Source of the DNA: Acidobacteriota bacterium
Lineage (GTDB): Bacteria; Acidobacteriota; Vicinamibacteria; Vicinamibacterales; UBA2999
Assembly: GCA_030697165.1 (NCBI GenBank)
Contig: JAUYQQ010000008.1
Location: 5,001-69,000, forward strand
Reading direction: 5' to 3'
DNA length: 64,000 nt
The position numbers and the translations under genes were made by a program. Positions 46,338 through 57,107 of this stretch are shown one piece after another. The notes under the pieces are model-generated. The model saw only the letters and a list, made by a program, of their open reading frames with translations. It made no database searches and was not told the origin of the DNA. Each line of letters begins with the position of its first letter. The first letter of the stretch is position 1.

Positions 46338-47087
46338 ATGTTCAAACTCGTTCTCATCCGTCACGGCGAGTCGACCTGGAACAAGGAAGGCCGCTTCACC
46401 GGCTGGACCGACGTTGACCTGAGCGACAAGGGCCGCGAGGAAGCGCGTGCGGCCGGACAATTGCTGAAGCACGAGGGCTACGGCTTTGACCTGGTGTTCA
46501 CCTCGCTGCTGAAGCGCGCCATTCGCACCAGCAACATCGTGCTCGACGAGCTCGATCAGCTGTGGCTTCCCGTGCAGCGCAGCTGGCGGCTGAACGAGCG
46601 GCATTACGGCGCGCTGCAGGGCTTGAACAAGGCGGAGACCGCGGCCAAGCACGGCGACGCCCAGGTCAAGATCTGGCGCCGGGCCTACGACATCCCGCCG
46701 CCGCCGCTGACCGCCGACGACCCGCGGCACCCGTCGCGCGATCCGCGCTACAAGAACCTGGCGGCGTCAGACCTGCCGCTCGCCGAATCGCTGAAGGACA
46801 CGGTCGCGCGCTTCCTGCCCTATTGGAACGAGGCGATTGCGCCCGCGGTGCGGGCCGGCCAGAAGGTCATTGTCGTCGCCCACGGCAACTCGCTGCGCGC
46901 GCTCGTGAAGTATCTGGACGATGTCTCCGACAGCGACATCGTCGAACTGAACATCCCGACCGGGATCCCGCTGGTTTATGAATTGGATGCGGCCCTGAAG
47001 CCGATCAGGAACTACTACCTGGGAGATGCGGAAGCCGCGAAGAAGGCGGCTACCGCGGTCGCCCAGCAGGCGTCGCGGCAGCCGTAA
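46338..47087 (+). CDS. gpmA: 2,3-bisphosphoglycerate-dependent phosphoglycerate mutase
   Basis: 249 residues from the ATG at 46338 (CCCATATG). The phospho-His is in [29 protein letters not shown], followed by [42 protein letters not shown] and the second His in [22 protein letters not shown]. The C-terminal tail is Ala-rich. It sits next to eno, catalysing the step before it. A GCTCAGGGC-family hairpin follows the stop. Confidence 0.97.
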   Translation: MFKLVLIRHGESTWNKEGRFTGWTDVDLSDKGREEARAAGQLLKHEGYGFDLVFTSLLKRAIRTSNIVLDELDQLWLPVQRSWRLNERHYGALQGLNKAETAAKHGDAQVKIWRRAYDIPPPPLTADDPRHPSRDPRYKNLAASDLPLAESLKDTVARFLPYWNEAIAPAVRAGQKVIVVAHGNSLRALVKYLDDVSDSDIVELNIPTGIPLVYELDAALKPIRNYYLGDAEAAKKAATAVAQQASRQP

Positions 47088-47091
47088 CCCA

Positions 47092-47122
47092 TTCGACTCG
47101 CGTGGCTCGCTCAGGGCGAGCC
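47092..47122. terminator. GGCTCGC-TCA-GGGCGAGCC hairpin between convergent genes
   Basis: The hairpin lies between the gpmA stop and the stop of the minus-strand gene at 47124. It belongs to the same repeat family as the eno insertion. Bidirectional terminator by position. Confidence 0.6.
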
Positions 47123-47123
47123 G

Positions 47124-47441
47124 CTAGTTCGTTTCTTCGACCTTGACCTCTTCCGCAGCGATCCGCAGGGACCGGAGGAAGCGGCGGTCGTTCACGGTCA
47201 TGTCGAACGGCTTGCGCGGCACGAGCGCCTTCGAGGTCGCCACCTTGGCCTGGACCGCGGCGCCCACGTCCTGCGGCTGGCCACGATTCACGAACCCCAC
47301 GACCGCCTCGAGATTGACCTTCATCTCGTATCCAGCCGCGCGCGCCCGCTCGCGGCACGCTTCAACCTGGGCACTTTCGGAAACAGCAGCGGCGATGGAG
47401 TCGGCCAGCTCTCGCGCGAACCGGTTTACCACGTCATCCAT
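47124..47441 (-). CDS. small conserved-looking cytoplasmic protein, unknown function
   Basis: 105 residues from the ATG at 47441, preceded by GGGAGGG. It begins MDDVVNRFARELADSIAAAVSESAQVEACRERARAAGYEMKVNLEAVVGF and ends with TVNDRRFLRSLRIAAEEVKVEETN. It is charged, mainly helical, and without signal peptide or Cys cluster (one Cys). GYEMKVNLEAVVGFVNR resembles a segment common in small uncharacterised Acidobacteria proteins, but I cannot name a family. Confidence 0.65.
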   Translation of the reverse strand: MDDVVNRFARELADSIAAAVSESAQVEACRERARAAGYEMKVNLEAVVGFVNRGQPQDVGAAVQAKVATSKALVPRKPFDMTVNDRRFLRSLRIAAEEVKVEETN

Positions 47442-47848
47442 AGGACGGCTCCCTCCCGTAGGGCAAACCTCCAGGTTCACCCGCATTTCGCCAATCGGCT
47501 GGGACCGTCGGCATGTGCCGATGCGTGACCCACCGGGCGGCGGGCGGACATCGGCGAAAAGTCGTCATCAGGTGGGACGATGCAGCAGGGAAATTCCCGG
47601 CCATTCTATGAAGGGGTTGGGGTCGTGTCAAGGGAAGAACGCTATAAGTTGTGTTTTTGCTGTGACTTGGGCGGATGCCAGAGAGGGGTCGGCGGCTTTG
47701 ACGCCTCCTGGGGCTCGGGCGCTCCGCGCCCTGGTGGGGCTCGCGCCTTCGGCGCTCGTCGGGGAGCCCCTTCCCATCGACCCCACGATGGGGCGAAGCC
47801 CCGAGGCCGACGAAGGCGCGAAAGCGCCGCGCCCACTACAATCCAGTG
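47442..47848. other. 407-base intergenic region with palindromes
   Basis: No gene is supported here. The left part is ordinary sequence with an AT-rich patch (GCTATAAGTTGTGTTTTTGC, about 47641-47660) that could hold promoter elements. The right 130 bases are dense palindromes: GGGCGC-TCCGC-GCCC (47718-47732), GGCTCGCGCC..GGCGCTCG, GGGGAGCCCC, CCCCACGATGGGGCGAAGCCCC and GGCGCGAAAGCGCC. The text resembles the hairpins at 40397-40448. Confidence 0.5.
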
Positions 47849-49391
<1,543 letters not shown>

Positions 49392-49399
<8 letters not shown>

Positions 49400-50405
49400 G
49401 GCAGGTCGGCCAGGTGAGGCCGGTTGGGCGGGTGGGGACCGGAGTGAACCCCTGCTCAAGGTTGACAACCTCACGACCGTGTTCGACGTCACGCCGCGGC
49501 CGGTCGTGGCCGTGAACGACGTGTCGTTCGAGATCCGCAAGGGCGAAACGCTTGGGCTGGTGGGCGAATCGGGCAGCGGCAAGTCGGTCACCGCCTTCTC
49601 GATCATCGGATTGCTGCAGCCGCCCGGCCGTGTCGCCGGCGGCCGCGTCCTGTTCCAGGGCCGCGACCTGGCGACCTTGCCGGAGCCGGAGATGCGGCAG
49701 GTGCGCGGCGCCGGCATCGGCTTCGTATTCCAGGAACCCATGGCGGCACTGAACCCCGTGATGCGCGTTGGCGCGCACATCGCCGAGGCCCTGATCGTCC
49801 ACGGGCTGGCTTCGCGGACCGAAGCCCGTGACCGCGCGATCGAGTTGCTGCGCGCGGTGAAGATCACCGACCCCGAAAAGCGCGTCGATGACTACCCGCA
49901 CCAACTATCCGGCGGCATGCGCCAGCGCGTGATGATGGCAGTTGCCCTCGCCTGCAAACCGCCGCTGCTGATTGCCGACGAGCCGACGACGGCGCTGGAC
50001 GTCACCGTGCAGGCGCAGGTGCTCGACCTGCTGCGCGACATGAAGCAGCAGTTCGACCTGTCGCTGCTGCTCATCACCCACGACCTCGGCGTGATTGCCG
50101 AGACCGCGGATCGGGTCGCCGTGATGTACGCCGGCCGCATTGTCGAGCAGGGCACCGTGCGCGAGATCTTCCATCAGCCCAAGCACCCGTACACGCGCGG
50201 GCTGCTCGCCTCCATTCCGGGCGGCCTCGCTGGCTCGCGGCTGCAGGCCATTGACGGCACCGTCCCCAACCTGGGGTCGTTGCCACCGGGCTGCTCGTTT
50301 GCCCCGCGCTGCGGCGCTCGCATGGACGTATGCGCAACAGCGTTCCCTCCCCGCGTGGGCGCGGAGCATTCCGTGCGCTGCTATCTCCACGGAGGCCACC
50401 CGTGA
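49392..50405 (+). CDS. oligopeptide/dipeptide ABC transporter ATPase (DppD/OppD type)
   Basis: 337 residues from a TTG at 49392, the only reasonable start in the frame. Walker [10 protein letters not shown]-loop [11 protein letters not shown], signature LSGGMRQR, Walker [14 protein letters not shown]-loop ITHDLG. The C-terminal oligopeptide-binding extension has [12 protein letters not shown] and a Cys-rich end ([14 protein letters not shown]). It needs two permeases and a binding protein, none of which is in the window. The first 18 residues are Gly-rich and not conserved. Confidence 0.9.
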
Positions 50406-51283
50406 CGCCCCTGGTCGAGGTCAAGAACCTCGTCAAGCACTTCGGACGCGGCGGCGGCCTCTTCCGCGCCAAGACCATCGTCAAGGCGGTGGACGATGTG
50501 AGCTTCGTGGTGAACGAAGGCGAGACGTTCGCGCTGGTGGGCGAATCAGGAAGCGGCAAGAGCACGACCGGCCGGTGCATGCTGCGACTGATCGAGCCGA
50601 CGTCGGGCGAGGTGTTGTTCCGCGGCAAGAATGTGCTGGGCTATTCCGGCGCCGAGATGCGCGCGGCCCGGCGCGACATGCAGATGGTCTTCCAGGATCC
50701 CTACTCGTCGCTCAACCCCCGCATGCGTGCCTTCACCATCGTTGAAGAGCCGCTGGTGATTCATTCGATTGGCTCAAAGGCGGAGCGGCGAGCGCGCGTC
50801 GCGGACCTGTTCAAGCTGGTCGGCCTCGATCCGGCGCACCTCGATCGCTACCCCCACGAGTTCAGCGGCGGCCAGCGGCAGCGCCTCGGCCTGGCGCGGG
50901 CACTGGCGCTGAACCCGTCGTTCATCATCGCGGACGAACCGGTCTCGGCGCTCGATGTGTCGATTCAGGCGCAGGTGATCAACCTCCTGATGGACCTGCA
51001 GGACCAGCTGAAGCTGACGTACTTGTTCATTGCGCACGATCTTCGATTGGTCCGTCACATCTCGACCCGGGTAGCCGTAATGTACCTGGGACGAATCGTG
51101 GAGATGGGTAACACACCAGAGATCTTTACCAACGCGCAGCACCCCTACACCAAGGCCCTGCTGTCGGCCGTGCCGGCGACGGATCCCGACGCGCCGCGCG
51201 CCCGCATCGAACTGGATCCGGCCCTGGTCTCACACGACGCGCCGCTCCGGCAGGTTGCCGAAGGACATTTCGCCGCGGTGTAG
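50402..51283 (+). CDS. oligopeptide/dipeptide ABC transporter ATPase (DppF/OppF type)
   Basis: 293 residues; GTG at 50402 overlaps the upstream TGA (GTGA). Walker [23 protein letters not shown], signature FSGGQRQR, Walker [16 protein letters not shown]-loop [12 protein letters not shown], and the extension [12 protein letters not shown]. It forms a heterodimer with the preceding protein. Being an ATPase pair without local permeases, it may serve a transporter encoded elsewhere. Confidence 0.92.
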   Translation: MTPLVEVKNLVKHFGRGGGLFRAKTIVKAVDDVSFVVNEGETFALVGESGSGKSTTGRCMLRLIEPTSGEVLFRGKNVLGYSGAEMRAARRDMQMVFQDPYSSLNPRMRAFTIVEEPLVIHSIGSKAERRARVADLFKLVGLDPAHLDRYPHEFSGGQRQRLGLARALALNPSFIIADEPVSALDVSIQAQVINLLMDLQDQLKLTYLFIAHDLRLVRHISTRVAVMYLGRIVEMGNTPEIFTNAQHPYTKALLSAVPATDPDAPRARIELDPALVSHDAPLRQVAEGHFAAV

Positions 51284-51285
51284 TC

Positions 51286-52131
51286 ATGCCCCGATCTGCC
51301 GGTGCCCTGCTCGCGGCCCTCGTCCTCGGTACATTGGTGGCCGCGCAGGCACCCGACGCGGTTACCCTTCGCGATCAGCTCGACGCATACCTGCTCGCGT
51401 ACGAACCGAAGCTGAGCACGCTCCTGGCCGACGAGGAGATGACGCAGCGGATGCAGGAGGGTTATGGGGGACGGCGGGTCACGCACCGCCGCATCCGTTC
51501 CGAAGTCGCGTTCATCGCGCTGCCCGGCGACGCCGGGTGGCTGGGCTTTCGGCGGGTGGTCAAGGTCAACGACAAGGCGATCAAGGATCACGGCGTGCCG
51601 TTGGGCCAGTTGATGGCCGAGGGCGCGAGCGACGACTACGACCAGGCCCGGCTGCTGCTGGCCGATAGCGCCGCCCACAACCTGGGCGCGCCGCGCACCA
51701 TCAACCTGCCCAACCTGCCGCTGGAACTGCTGCATCCGCGCAACCGGCATCGCTTTGCCCAGGAGCTGGCGGGCCGGGAGAAGATCCGTGGCGTCCAGAC
51801 GGTGGTGTTGCGCCTCGACGAGTTTGCGACACCGACCGTCATCCAGCAGGCGAACGGCGGGGACATGAAGACGGTGGTCTGGGCGTGGGTCGAACCTGAG
51901 TCAGGAAGGTTGCTGCGCGCCAACGTCAACGCCCGCGATGCGCGGTTTGGCCTCCGGCAATTCAGCGCGGTGATCCGGGTGGACTTCAAGGAGGTCCCGG
52001 CCCTCGACCTGCTGGTGCCATCCGAGATGAAAGAGACCTTCTTCGTCGAGCGGAACAGCCAGGGCACCGGCACCGCGAAATACACCAACTACCGGCGCTT
52101 CCAGACCGCGGCGCGGATTCTGCCGCAGTAG
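51286..52131 (+). CDS. exported protein of unknown function
   Basis: 281 residues with a signal peptide (MPRSAGALLAALVLGTLVAAQA). The mature part has VTLRDQLDAYLLAYEPKLSTLLADEEMTQRMQ, then strand-rich sequence with WLGFRRVVKVNDKAIKD and a C-terminal half with VVWAWVEPESGRLLRANVNARDA and LDLLVPSEMKETFFVE. That half recalls LolA/outer-membrane lipoprotein-sorting folds or DUF-type beta-sandwiches. This is pattern only. It begins 2 bases after the DppF-like gene, so it is co-transcribed. Confidence 0.72.
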   Translation: MPRSAGALLAALVLGTLVAAQAPDAVTLRDQLDAYLLAYEPKLSTLLADEEMTQRMQEGYGGRRVTHRRIRSEVAFIALPGDAGWLGFRRVVKVNDKAIKDHGVPLGQLMAEGASDDYDQARLLLADSAAHNLGAPRTINLPNLPLELLHPRNRHRFAQELAGREKIRGVQTVVLRLDEFATPTVIQQANGGDMKTVVWAWVEPESGRLLRANVNARDARFGLRQFSAVIRVDFKEVPALDLLVPSEMKETFFVERNSQGTGTAKYTNYRRFQTAARILPQ

Positions 52132-52137
52132 GCGCTG

Positions 52138-52854
52138 CTAGGTGTGGGCGGCGTGAACTTCACCGCCGTGAGGTGTCTGCCGAACGTCCCTCGCCACCTC
52201 ACCATCACGAATCGCAATCACCCGATGCGCGTAAGCCGCGATGTCGGGTTCGTGCGTCACGACGATGATCGTGTTGCCGGCTTCGTGCAGGCGCGCGAAC
52301 AGCGCCATGATTTCCACGCCGGTCTTCGAGTCGAGGTTGCCCGTCGGTTCGTCAGCCAGCAGGATCGACGGGTTGTTGACGAGGGCGCGGGCAATGGCCA
52401 CGCGCTGGCGCTGGCCGCCAGACAACTCGTTCGGCTTGTGGCTCATGCGGTGCGTCAACTCGACCTTCTCGATCGCCGCCTTCGCCTGCTCGAGCCTGGC
52501 CGTCTTCGACATGCCGGCGTAGACCAGCGGCAACTCCACGTTGTGAAGGGCCGAGGCGCGCGGCAACAGGTTGAAGGTCTGGAACACGAACCCGATTTCC
52601 TCGTTGCGGATGCGGGCCAGCTCGTTGTCGTTCATCTCGCTGACCAGCTTGCCGTTCAGCAGGTAGGTGCCCTTGCTGGGCGTGTCGAGGCAACCGATCA
52701 GGTTCATCAGCGTCGACTTGCCGGAGCCCGACGGCCCCATGATGGCTACGTACTCACCGCGTTCGATGGAAATCGACACCCCGCGCAGGGCATGAATTTC
52801 CTCGTCGCCCATCACGTAGGTCTTCCAGAGGTCCCGGGTTTCAATCATCGGCAT
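52138..52854 (-). CDS. MacB/LolD-type ABC transporter ATPase
   Basis: 238 residues: [55 protein letters not shown] is characteristic of the LolD/MacB/FtsE branch. Q-loop [10 protein letters not shown], signature [15 protein letters not shown], Walker [14 protein letters not shown]-loop [13 protein letters not shown]. The membrane partner (FtsX/MacB permease) is not in the window. Such ATPases power lipoprotein release or macrolide/peptide efflux by mechanotransmission. Confidence 0.93.
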   Translation of the reverse strand: MPMIETRDLWKTYVMGDEEIHALRGVSISIERGEYVAIMGPSGSGKSTLMNLIGCLDTPSKGTYLLNGKLVSEMNDNELARIRNEEIGFVFQTFNLLPRASALHNVELPLVYAGMSKTARLEQAKAAIEKVELTHRMSHKPNELSGGQRQRVAIARALVNNPSILLADEPTGNLDSKTGVEIMALFARLHEAGNTIIVVTHEPDIAAYAHRVIAIRDGEVARDVRQTPHGGEVHAAHT

Positions 52855-52913
52855 ATGAGAAGTCTACCAACCTAGACGTCAGAACAGGCTCCCGGGTTTC
52901 CGGAACGGCGGTT

Positions 52914-53741
52914 TCACTCGCAGATCCGGTCGATGAGCTTGCGGACCGTCGCCGGCAGGTCGTCCTGGGTATGGCAAGACCAGTCGCCGATCTTGACGAT
53001 CACGATGACCATCTCGTGGGGGCCGCCTGGTGCCTGGCGCTGGCGCGCCGTGCCGTCCAATGCCCGGCGCAGCGCCCCCGGCGGCGGCAATTGCCGGCCG
53101 CACAGCAGCACCACCACCGGCGACTTGCCGGCGTGCACCCGCGACCGCGAGGCCGCGTTCCACGCCTCGGCGATGGCGGTGGCATCGGCGAGGTCGCAGA
53201 CCTTCAGGAGCACGCGCGGCGGGTGACTGCCCAGGAAGCGCGGCTTGGCCACGGGCACGAGCGCGGTGTCGAACCCGCGGACATCGGGCGTCTCGACTGG
53301 GCCGAACAGGGACTCGACGATGCCGCGAACGCGGGCGGTGATGGCGCGGCGCACAATCACATCGCGGCCGGCGCGCTCGGTCTCGAAGAGCCGCTTGCCC
53401 GGAGGCGGCGGCTCGGCGGAATCCGATTCCACCGGCGGCGGGTCGTGCGCCTCGGCTGTGGGGGGCGGTGGCGTCGGCGGCGCGGACTCGGCCCCGGCAC
53501 CGGGCGGCGGCGCGACCCCAGCGGCACCCGCGTCGTACTGCGCGCGGAGCACCGGGTCGCTCAGCGTCTTGTACGCCACCGTGAGCTCGGCCGCGCGAGT
53601 GGCCGCCATTTCCTGAAACTCGGGTCCCAGGTGGACGACTTTGTCAGGGTGGTAGCGGGCAATTTCCCGGCGAAACGCCTTCTTGATGGTGTCGGCGTCG
53701 GCAGTGGGCTCAACGCTCAACAGGTCGTAGTGGGTCTTCAG
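52914..53741 (-). CDS. J-domain protein, probable CTG start
   Basis: About 275 residues. A J domain fills the N-terminus: KTHYDLLSVEPTADADTIKKAFRREIARYHPDKVVHLG with the HPD tripeptide. The H-Y-D-L-L beginning is only included if translation starts at the CTG at 53741, which overlaps the pilB TGA (CTGA). The first ATG/GTG/TTG option, TTG at 53720, would cut the first helix. A Pro/Glu-rich linker (~70-105) separates it from a ~160-residue C-terminal domain with RVLLKVCDLADATAIAEAWNAA and VIVIVKIGDWSCHTQDDLPATVRKLIDRICE, unknown to me. Likely a cytoplasmic DnaK co-chaperone tied to pilus assembly. Confidence 0.8.
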   Translation of the reverse strand: MKTHYDLLSVEPTADADTIKKAFRREIARYHPDKVVHLGPEFQEMAATRAAELTVAYKTLSDPVLRAQYDAGAAGVAPPPGAGAESAPPTPPPPTAEAHDPPPVESDSAEPPPPGKRLFETERAGRDVIVRRAITARVRGIVESLFGPVETPDVRGFDTALVPVAKPRFLGSHPPRVLLKVCDLADATAIAEAWNAASRSRVHAGKSPVVVLLCGRQLPPPGALRRALDGTARQRQAPGGPHEMVIVIVKIGDWSCHTQDDLPATVRKLIDRICE

Positions 53742-55735
53742 GGCATGCCCTTCTTGAACTCAGTGACGTTGGTCATGCCCGCCGCCGGCAGTTCGCGCGC
53801 GACCTTGCGTTCGCGCAGGCGGCGCTCGCTGCGTCCCTCGGTGCCGCGGGCGCAGTAGGGACAGAAGGTCCAGCCCGGTTGCAGGCTGCGGGAACACCCC
53901 GGGCAGGCGCCGCTCAGCCGCCGGCCGCAGTTCGGACACGCCACGAAGTCGAGCGCCACCGGCCCGCTACAGCCCGGACAGATGCTGCGCATCTCGCGCA
54001 CCTCGGTGACCACGCGCAGCAGCTCTTCGGCGGTGGTGACGCCGGCCTTGACCTTGGCCAGCGCATCGTCACCAAGGGCGAGCATGCCGGTGGACTGCGC
54101 CACTTCGCGGACCGCGTCTTCCGACGCCCGTTGCGCAATCATGCGGCGGATGCGGTCGGTGATCTTCATCACCTCGTAGATGCCGATGCGGCCCTTGTAG
54201 CCGGTGTGGTGACAGGCGTCGCAACCGACCGGGCGATAGAACGGGATGTTGGCGGCCTCGGCTTCGGTGATGTTGAGCGCGCGCAGCGTGTCGGGCGGCG
54301 GCGTGTACTGGCGCCGGCACGCGGCGCACAGGCGCCGGACCAGCCGCTGGGCGACCACGCCGATCGTCGCCGAGGCGATCACGTACGGCTCGACGCCGAT
54401 GTCGGTGAGGCGGGTCACCGCCGACGGCGCGTCATCGGTATGCAGCGTGGTCAGCACGAGGTGGCCGGTCTGCGCGGCCTGCATGGCAATGCGAGCCGTT
54501 TCGTTGTCGCGAATCTCGCCGACCAGGATCACGTCAGGGTCCTGGCGCAGGATCGAGCGCAGGGCGCTGGCGAAGGTGAGCTTGATCTTCTCGTTGACCT
54601 GCGTCTGGTTGATGCCCGGGAGCTGGTACTCGATCGGGTCCTCGATGGTGATGACGTTGGTCCGCTCCGATTGCACCGCCATCAGCGCCGAGCACAGCGT
54701 GGTGGTCTTGCCGCTGCCGGTGGGGCCGACCACCAGGATCATCCCGTGCTGGAACTTGAGGAAGCCGCGCAGATCGTTCAGCGCCGGGGCCGAGAAGCCC
54801 AGCTCTTCGAGCGGCGGCACGCCGCGGTTCTGGTCGAGCACGCGCAGCACCATCTTCTCGCCGTGCAGCGTGCGCAGGGTCGAGGCGCGGAAGTCGACGT
54901 CCCGGCCTTCTTCGGTGGCGACGCGGACGCGGCCGTCCTGCGGCAGCCGCTTCTCGGCGATGTCCATGCCCGCCATGATCTTGAGGCGGGCGATCAGGCC
55001 TTCGTGGACCCACTTGGGCAGGTCCATCACTTCCTTCAGCAGGCCGTCGAGACGGTGGCGGATGAGGACGCCTTTCTCCATGGGCTCGACGTGCACGTCG
55101 CTGGCCCCCGCCTTGATCGCGCTCTTCACGACCAGGTCAACCAGGTCGATGATCGGCGCCGCCTCGCTGCGCTCCTTCAGCCCGGCAATCGGCTCGAGGC
55201 CATCATCATCGGGCCGCCGGATCAGCGCCGACTCGCCGCTGGCCTTCGGGTCGCGCGCGGCGCGCGATGCCAGGACGCCGGCCTGGGAGCTGCCGGTGCG
55301 CATCAGGGCCTTGTCGGGATAGCCGGCGGCAATCGCCTCCAGGATGTCGGCGCGGGTCGCCACCACCTGCTTGATGCGATAGCCGGTCTGAAACTCGAGG
55401 TCCTGTACGAGGCTGAACAGCAGCGGGTCCGCCATCGCGACGGTGAGCAGGTTCTTGTCGAGGCGCACGGCCACGCACGACCGCTTGAGCGCGACCTCTT
55501 TCGCAATCAGCGTTACCGTGACGGTGTCGGGCGGGTTCTCAGCGAGGTTGAGATACGGGAAGCCGAGTTGGTACGCCAGGGCCTTGGCAATCTGGCGCTC
55601 GCTGGCGAGGTTCAAGCGCACGAGGACCGCGCCGAGGCGTTCGCCCGTGCGCTTGTGCTCCGCCAGAGCGGCTTGCAGGTCCTCTTCGGTGATGAGGCCC
55701 GCCTGAATCAGGCACTCACCGAGCTTCTTGCGCAT
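53738..55735 (-). CDS. GspE/PilB-family assembly ATPase with C-terminal zinc-ribbon pair
   Basis: 665 residues; MRKKLGECLIQAGLITEEDLQAALAEH opens a GspE/MshEN N-terminal domain. The ATPase core has ASDVHVEP, Walker A GPTGSGKTTTL, Asp box TIEDPIEYQLPGINQTQV, Walker B ILVGEIRDNETA, and the four-Cys zinc site CAAC..CDACHHTGYKGR. After the usual end (~570) a unique tail carries four CxxC pairs at 586-628 (CPGC, CPNC, CPGC, CPYC), a double zinc ribbon, then an Arg-rich stretch and ~20 more residues. The family drives type IV pilus or type II secretion. No pilin genes are in the window. It overlaps the J-domain gene. Confidence 0.93.
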   Translation of the reverse strand: MRKKLGECLIQAGLITEEDLQAALAEHKRTGERLGAVLVRLNLASERQIAKALAYQLGFPYLNLAENPPDTVTVTLIAKEVALKRSCVAVRLDKNLLTVAMADPLLFSLVQDLEFQTGYRIKQVVATRADILEAIAAGYPDKALMRTGSSQAGVLASRAARDPKASGESALIRRPDDDGLEPIAGLKERSEAAPIIDLVDLVVKSAIKAGASDVHVEPMEKGVLIRHRLDGLLKEVMDLPKWVHEGLIARLKIMAGMDIAEKRLPQDGRVRVATEEGRDVDFRASTLRTLHGEKMVLRVLDQNRGVPPLEELGFSAPALNDLRGFLKFQHGMILVVGPTGSGKTTTLCSALMAVQSERTNVITIEDPIEYQLPGINQTQVNEKIKLTFASALRSILRQDPDVILVGEIRDNETARIAMQAAQTGHLVLTTLHTDDAPSAVTRLTDIGVEPYVIASATIGVVAQRLVRRLCAACRRQYTPPPDTLRALNITEAEAANIPFYRPVGCDACHHTGYKGRIGIYEVMKITDRIRRMIAQRASEDAVREVAQSTGMLALGDDALAKVKAGVTTAEELLRVVTEVREMRSICPGCSGPVALDFVACPNCGRRLSGACPGCSRSLQPGWTFCPYCARGTEGRSERRLRERKVARELPAAGMTNVTEFKKGMP

Positions 55736-55955
55736 CGTTCCCTTCTGGTCTGGCGGATACAAATCCGTCAGTGCAAATCATCATAGAAAGGGCGTATGAC
55801 CGACGCAACCTCGTCCGCCAGGCCATTTCAGGCCGGACCGTGCAATTCCGCGCACACCGATGGTTCCGAAGGAGCATCCCCTAACTCTTTCGGCCAAGCG
55901 GGGTTGCCGCCATAGGGCCTACAGGGATTACGCTGTGCTGTAGATAAATGTGGAT
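55736..55955. other. divergent intergenic region pilB-GGDEF
   Basis: 220 bases holding both promoters. GGCCATTTCAGGCC near 55829 is a short palindrome, and CTGTAGATAAATGTGG lies before the GGDEF gene. I see no convincing sigma-70 or sigma-54 site. Confidence 0.35.
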
Positions 55956-57107
55956 ATGAACCGCGAAGAGGCCGGCGTCGACCAGGGCATCGATGTCGAC
56001 CTGCGCCGTCACGTTGCCCAACTCCTGGCCGATCGGCGCGACGTCATCGTGGCCGACACGGTGGCCACCTTTCCGCTGACCAGCGGGTCGCGGCGCCTCG
56101 ATGCCGACTATTGCATCCGCCTCGGCAACCTGGTCACGCGGCTGCTCGGCGATGCCATTCTCGACAGCCGGCTCGACTCGCGGGGCCCCGGCATCAGCGA
56201 ACTGGCCGCGGTTGTCGCTGAACGCGAGGTGTCACCGGAACAGCTGTTCACGTTCGTGCACATCGCGATGGGCACCGGCATCGACGAGCTGTCGCTCGAC
56301 CCGCGCGTCGGCGCCAACACCGAGCCCTGGCCGCAAACCGCGCAGATCGTTCGGCGCGCCGCCTTCGATCTGCTCGCGGCGTGGACGACCCGCTCGGTAC
56401 ACATGCCGTTGCGTTCGTCGATCGAGGATTCGCTGACGACCCTGCATACGCGCCCGGTGCTCGATGCCGTGCTCCCGAAGGAGTGCTGCCGCGCCGAGCG
56501 CTTCGAGCACTGGCTGTCGATGATGCTGATCGACGTCGACGACCTGTCGGGGCTCAACAGCCGGCATGGCTACGGCGTCGGCGACCGCATCCTCGAGCGG
56601 ATGGGCATCCTGCTGCGTGCCTACTTCCGGCAGCACGACTGGGTCGTGCGCTATGCCGAGGACACCATCGCGGTATTGCTGCCGGAGACGACGCCGGCCG
56701 ATGCCCTCACCCTGGCGGATCGCACGCGGGTCATGGTCGAGGACCGACTCACGTTTCGCGATTACCGGACCGATCAGCGGGCGGCGGTGACGGTGTCCGT
56801 GGCCGTGACGAGCGCGCGGGCGCTCGAAGGCGAGCCGATCGACCACGTGCGGTTCGTGTCCGAAGCCGAAGCGGCACTGGTGCGTGCAAAGGGCGGCGGC
56901 CGTAATCGCGTCGAGCACGTGGAACTGCTGCCGCGGCTGATCTCGATTGAGGAAGCGACCGAACGCCTTGGCACTACGCTCGACGGCATCGAGACACTGG
57001 TGGCCGAAGGCAAGCTCGAGCCGGTCAAGGCCGGCCGACACGTCCGGCTCGAACGGGCAGCGGTTGAACTGATGGCGCGCGCGTCCGGGTCCGATCGCGC
57101 CCGCTAG
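55956..57107 (+). CDS. degenerate GGDEF-domain protein with C-terminal excisionase-type HTH
   Basis: 383 residues; ATG at 55956 or GTG at 55950. An N-terminal helical domain (~1-160) of unknown type precedes a GGDEF-like domain: MMLIDVDDLSGLNSRHGYGVGDRILERMGILLRAYFR matches the substrate-binding half. The active-site loop that should read GGDEF reads YAEDT (VVRYAEDTIAVLLPET), so cyclase activity is unlikely. EAEAALVRAKGGGRNRV is the normal end. The last ~50 residues (ISIEEATERLGTTLDGIETLVAEGKLEPVKAGRHVRLERAAVELM) match a MerR/excisionase winged helix. Possibly a nucleotide-sensing DNA-binding regulator. Its stop overlaps the next gene's stop. Confidence 0.8.
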   Translation: MNREEAGVDQGIDVDLRRHVAQLLADRRDVIVADTVATFPLTSGSRRLDADYCIRLGNLVTRLLGDAILDSRLDSRGPGISELAAVVAEREVSPEQLFTFVHIAMGTGIDELSLDPRVGANTEPWPQTAQIVRRAAFDLLAAWTTRSVHMPLRSSIEDSLTTLHTRPVLDAVLPKECCRAERFEHWLSMMLIDVDDLSGLNSRHGYGVGDRILERMGILLRAYFRQHDWVVRYAEDTIAVLLPETTPADALTLADRTRVMVEDRLTFRDYRTDQRAAVTVSVAVTSARALEGEPIDHVRFVSEAEAALVRAKGGGRNRVEHVELLPRLISIEEATERLGTTLDGIETLVAEGKLEPVKAGRHVRLERAAVELMARASGSDRAR

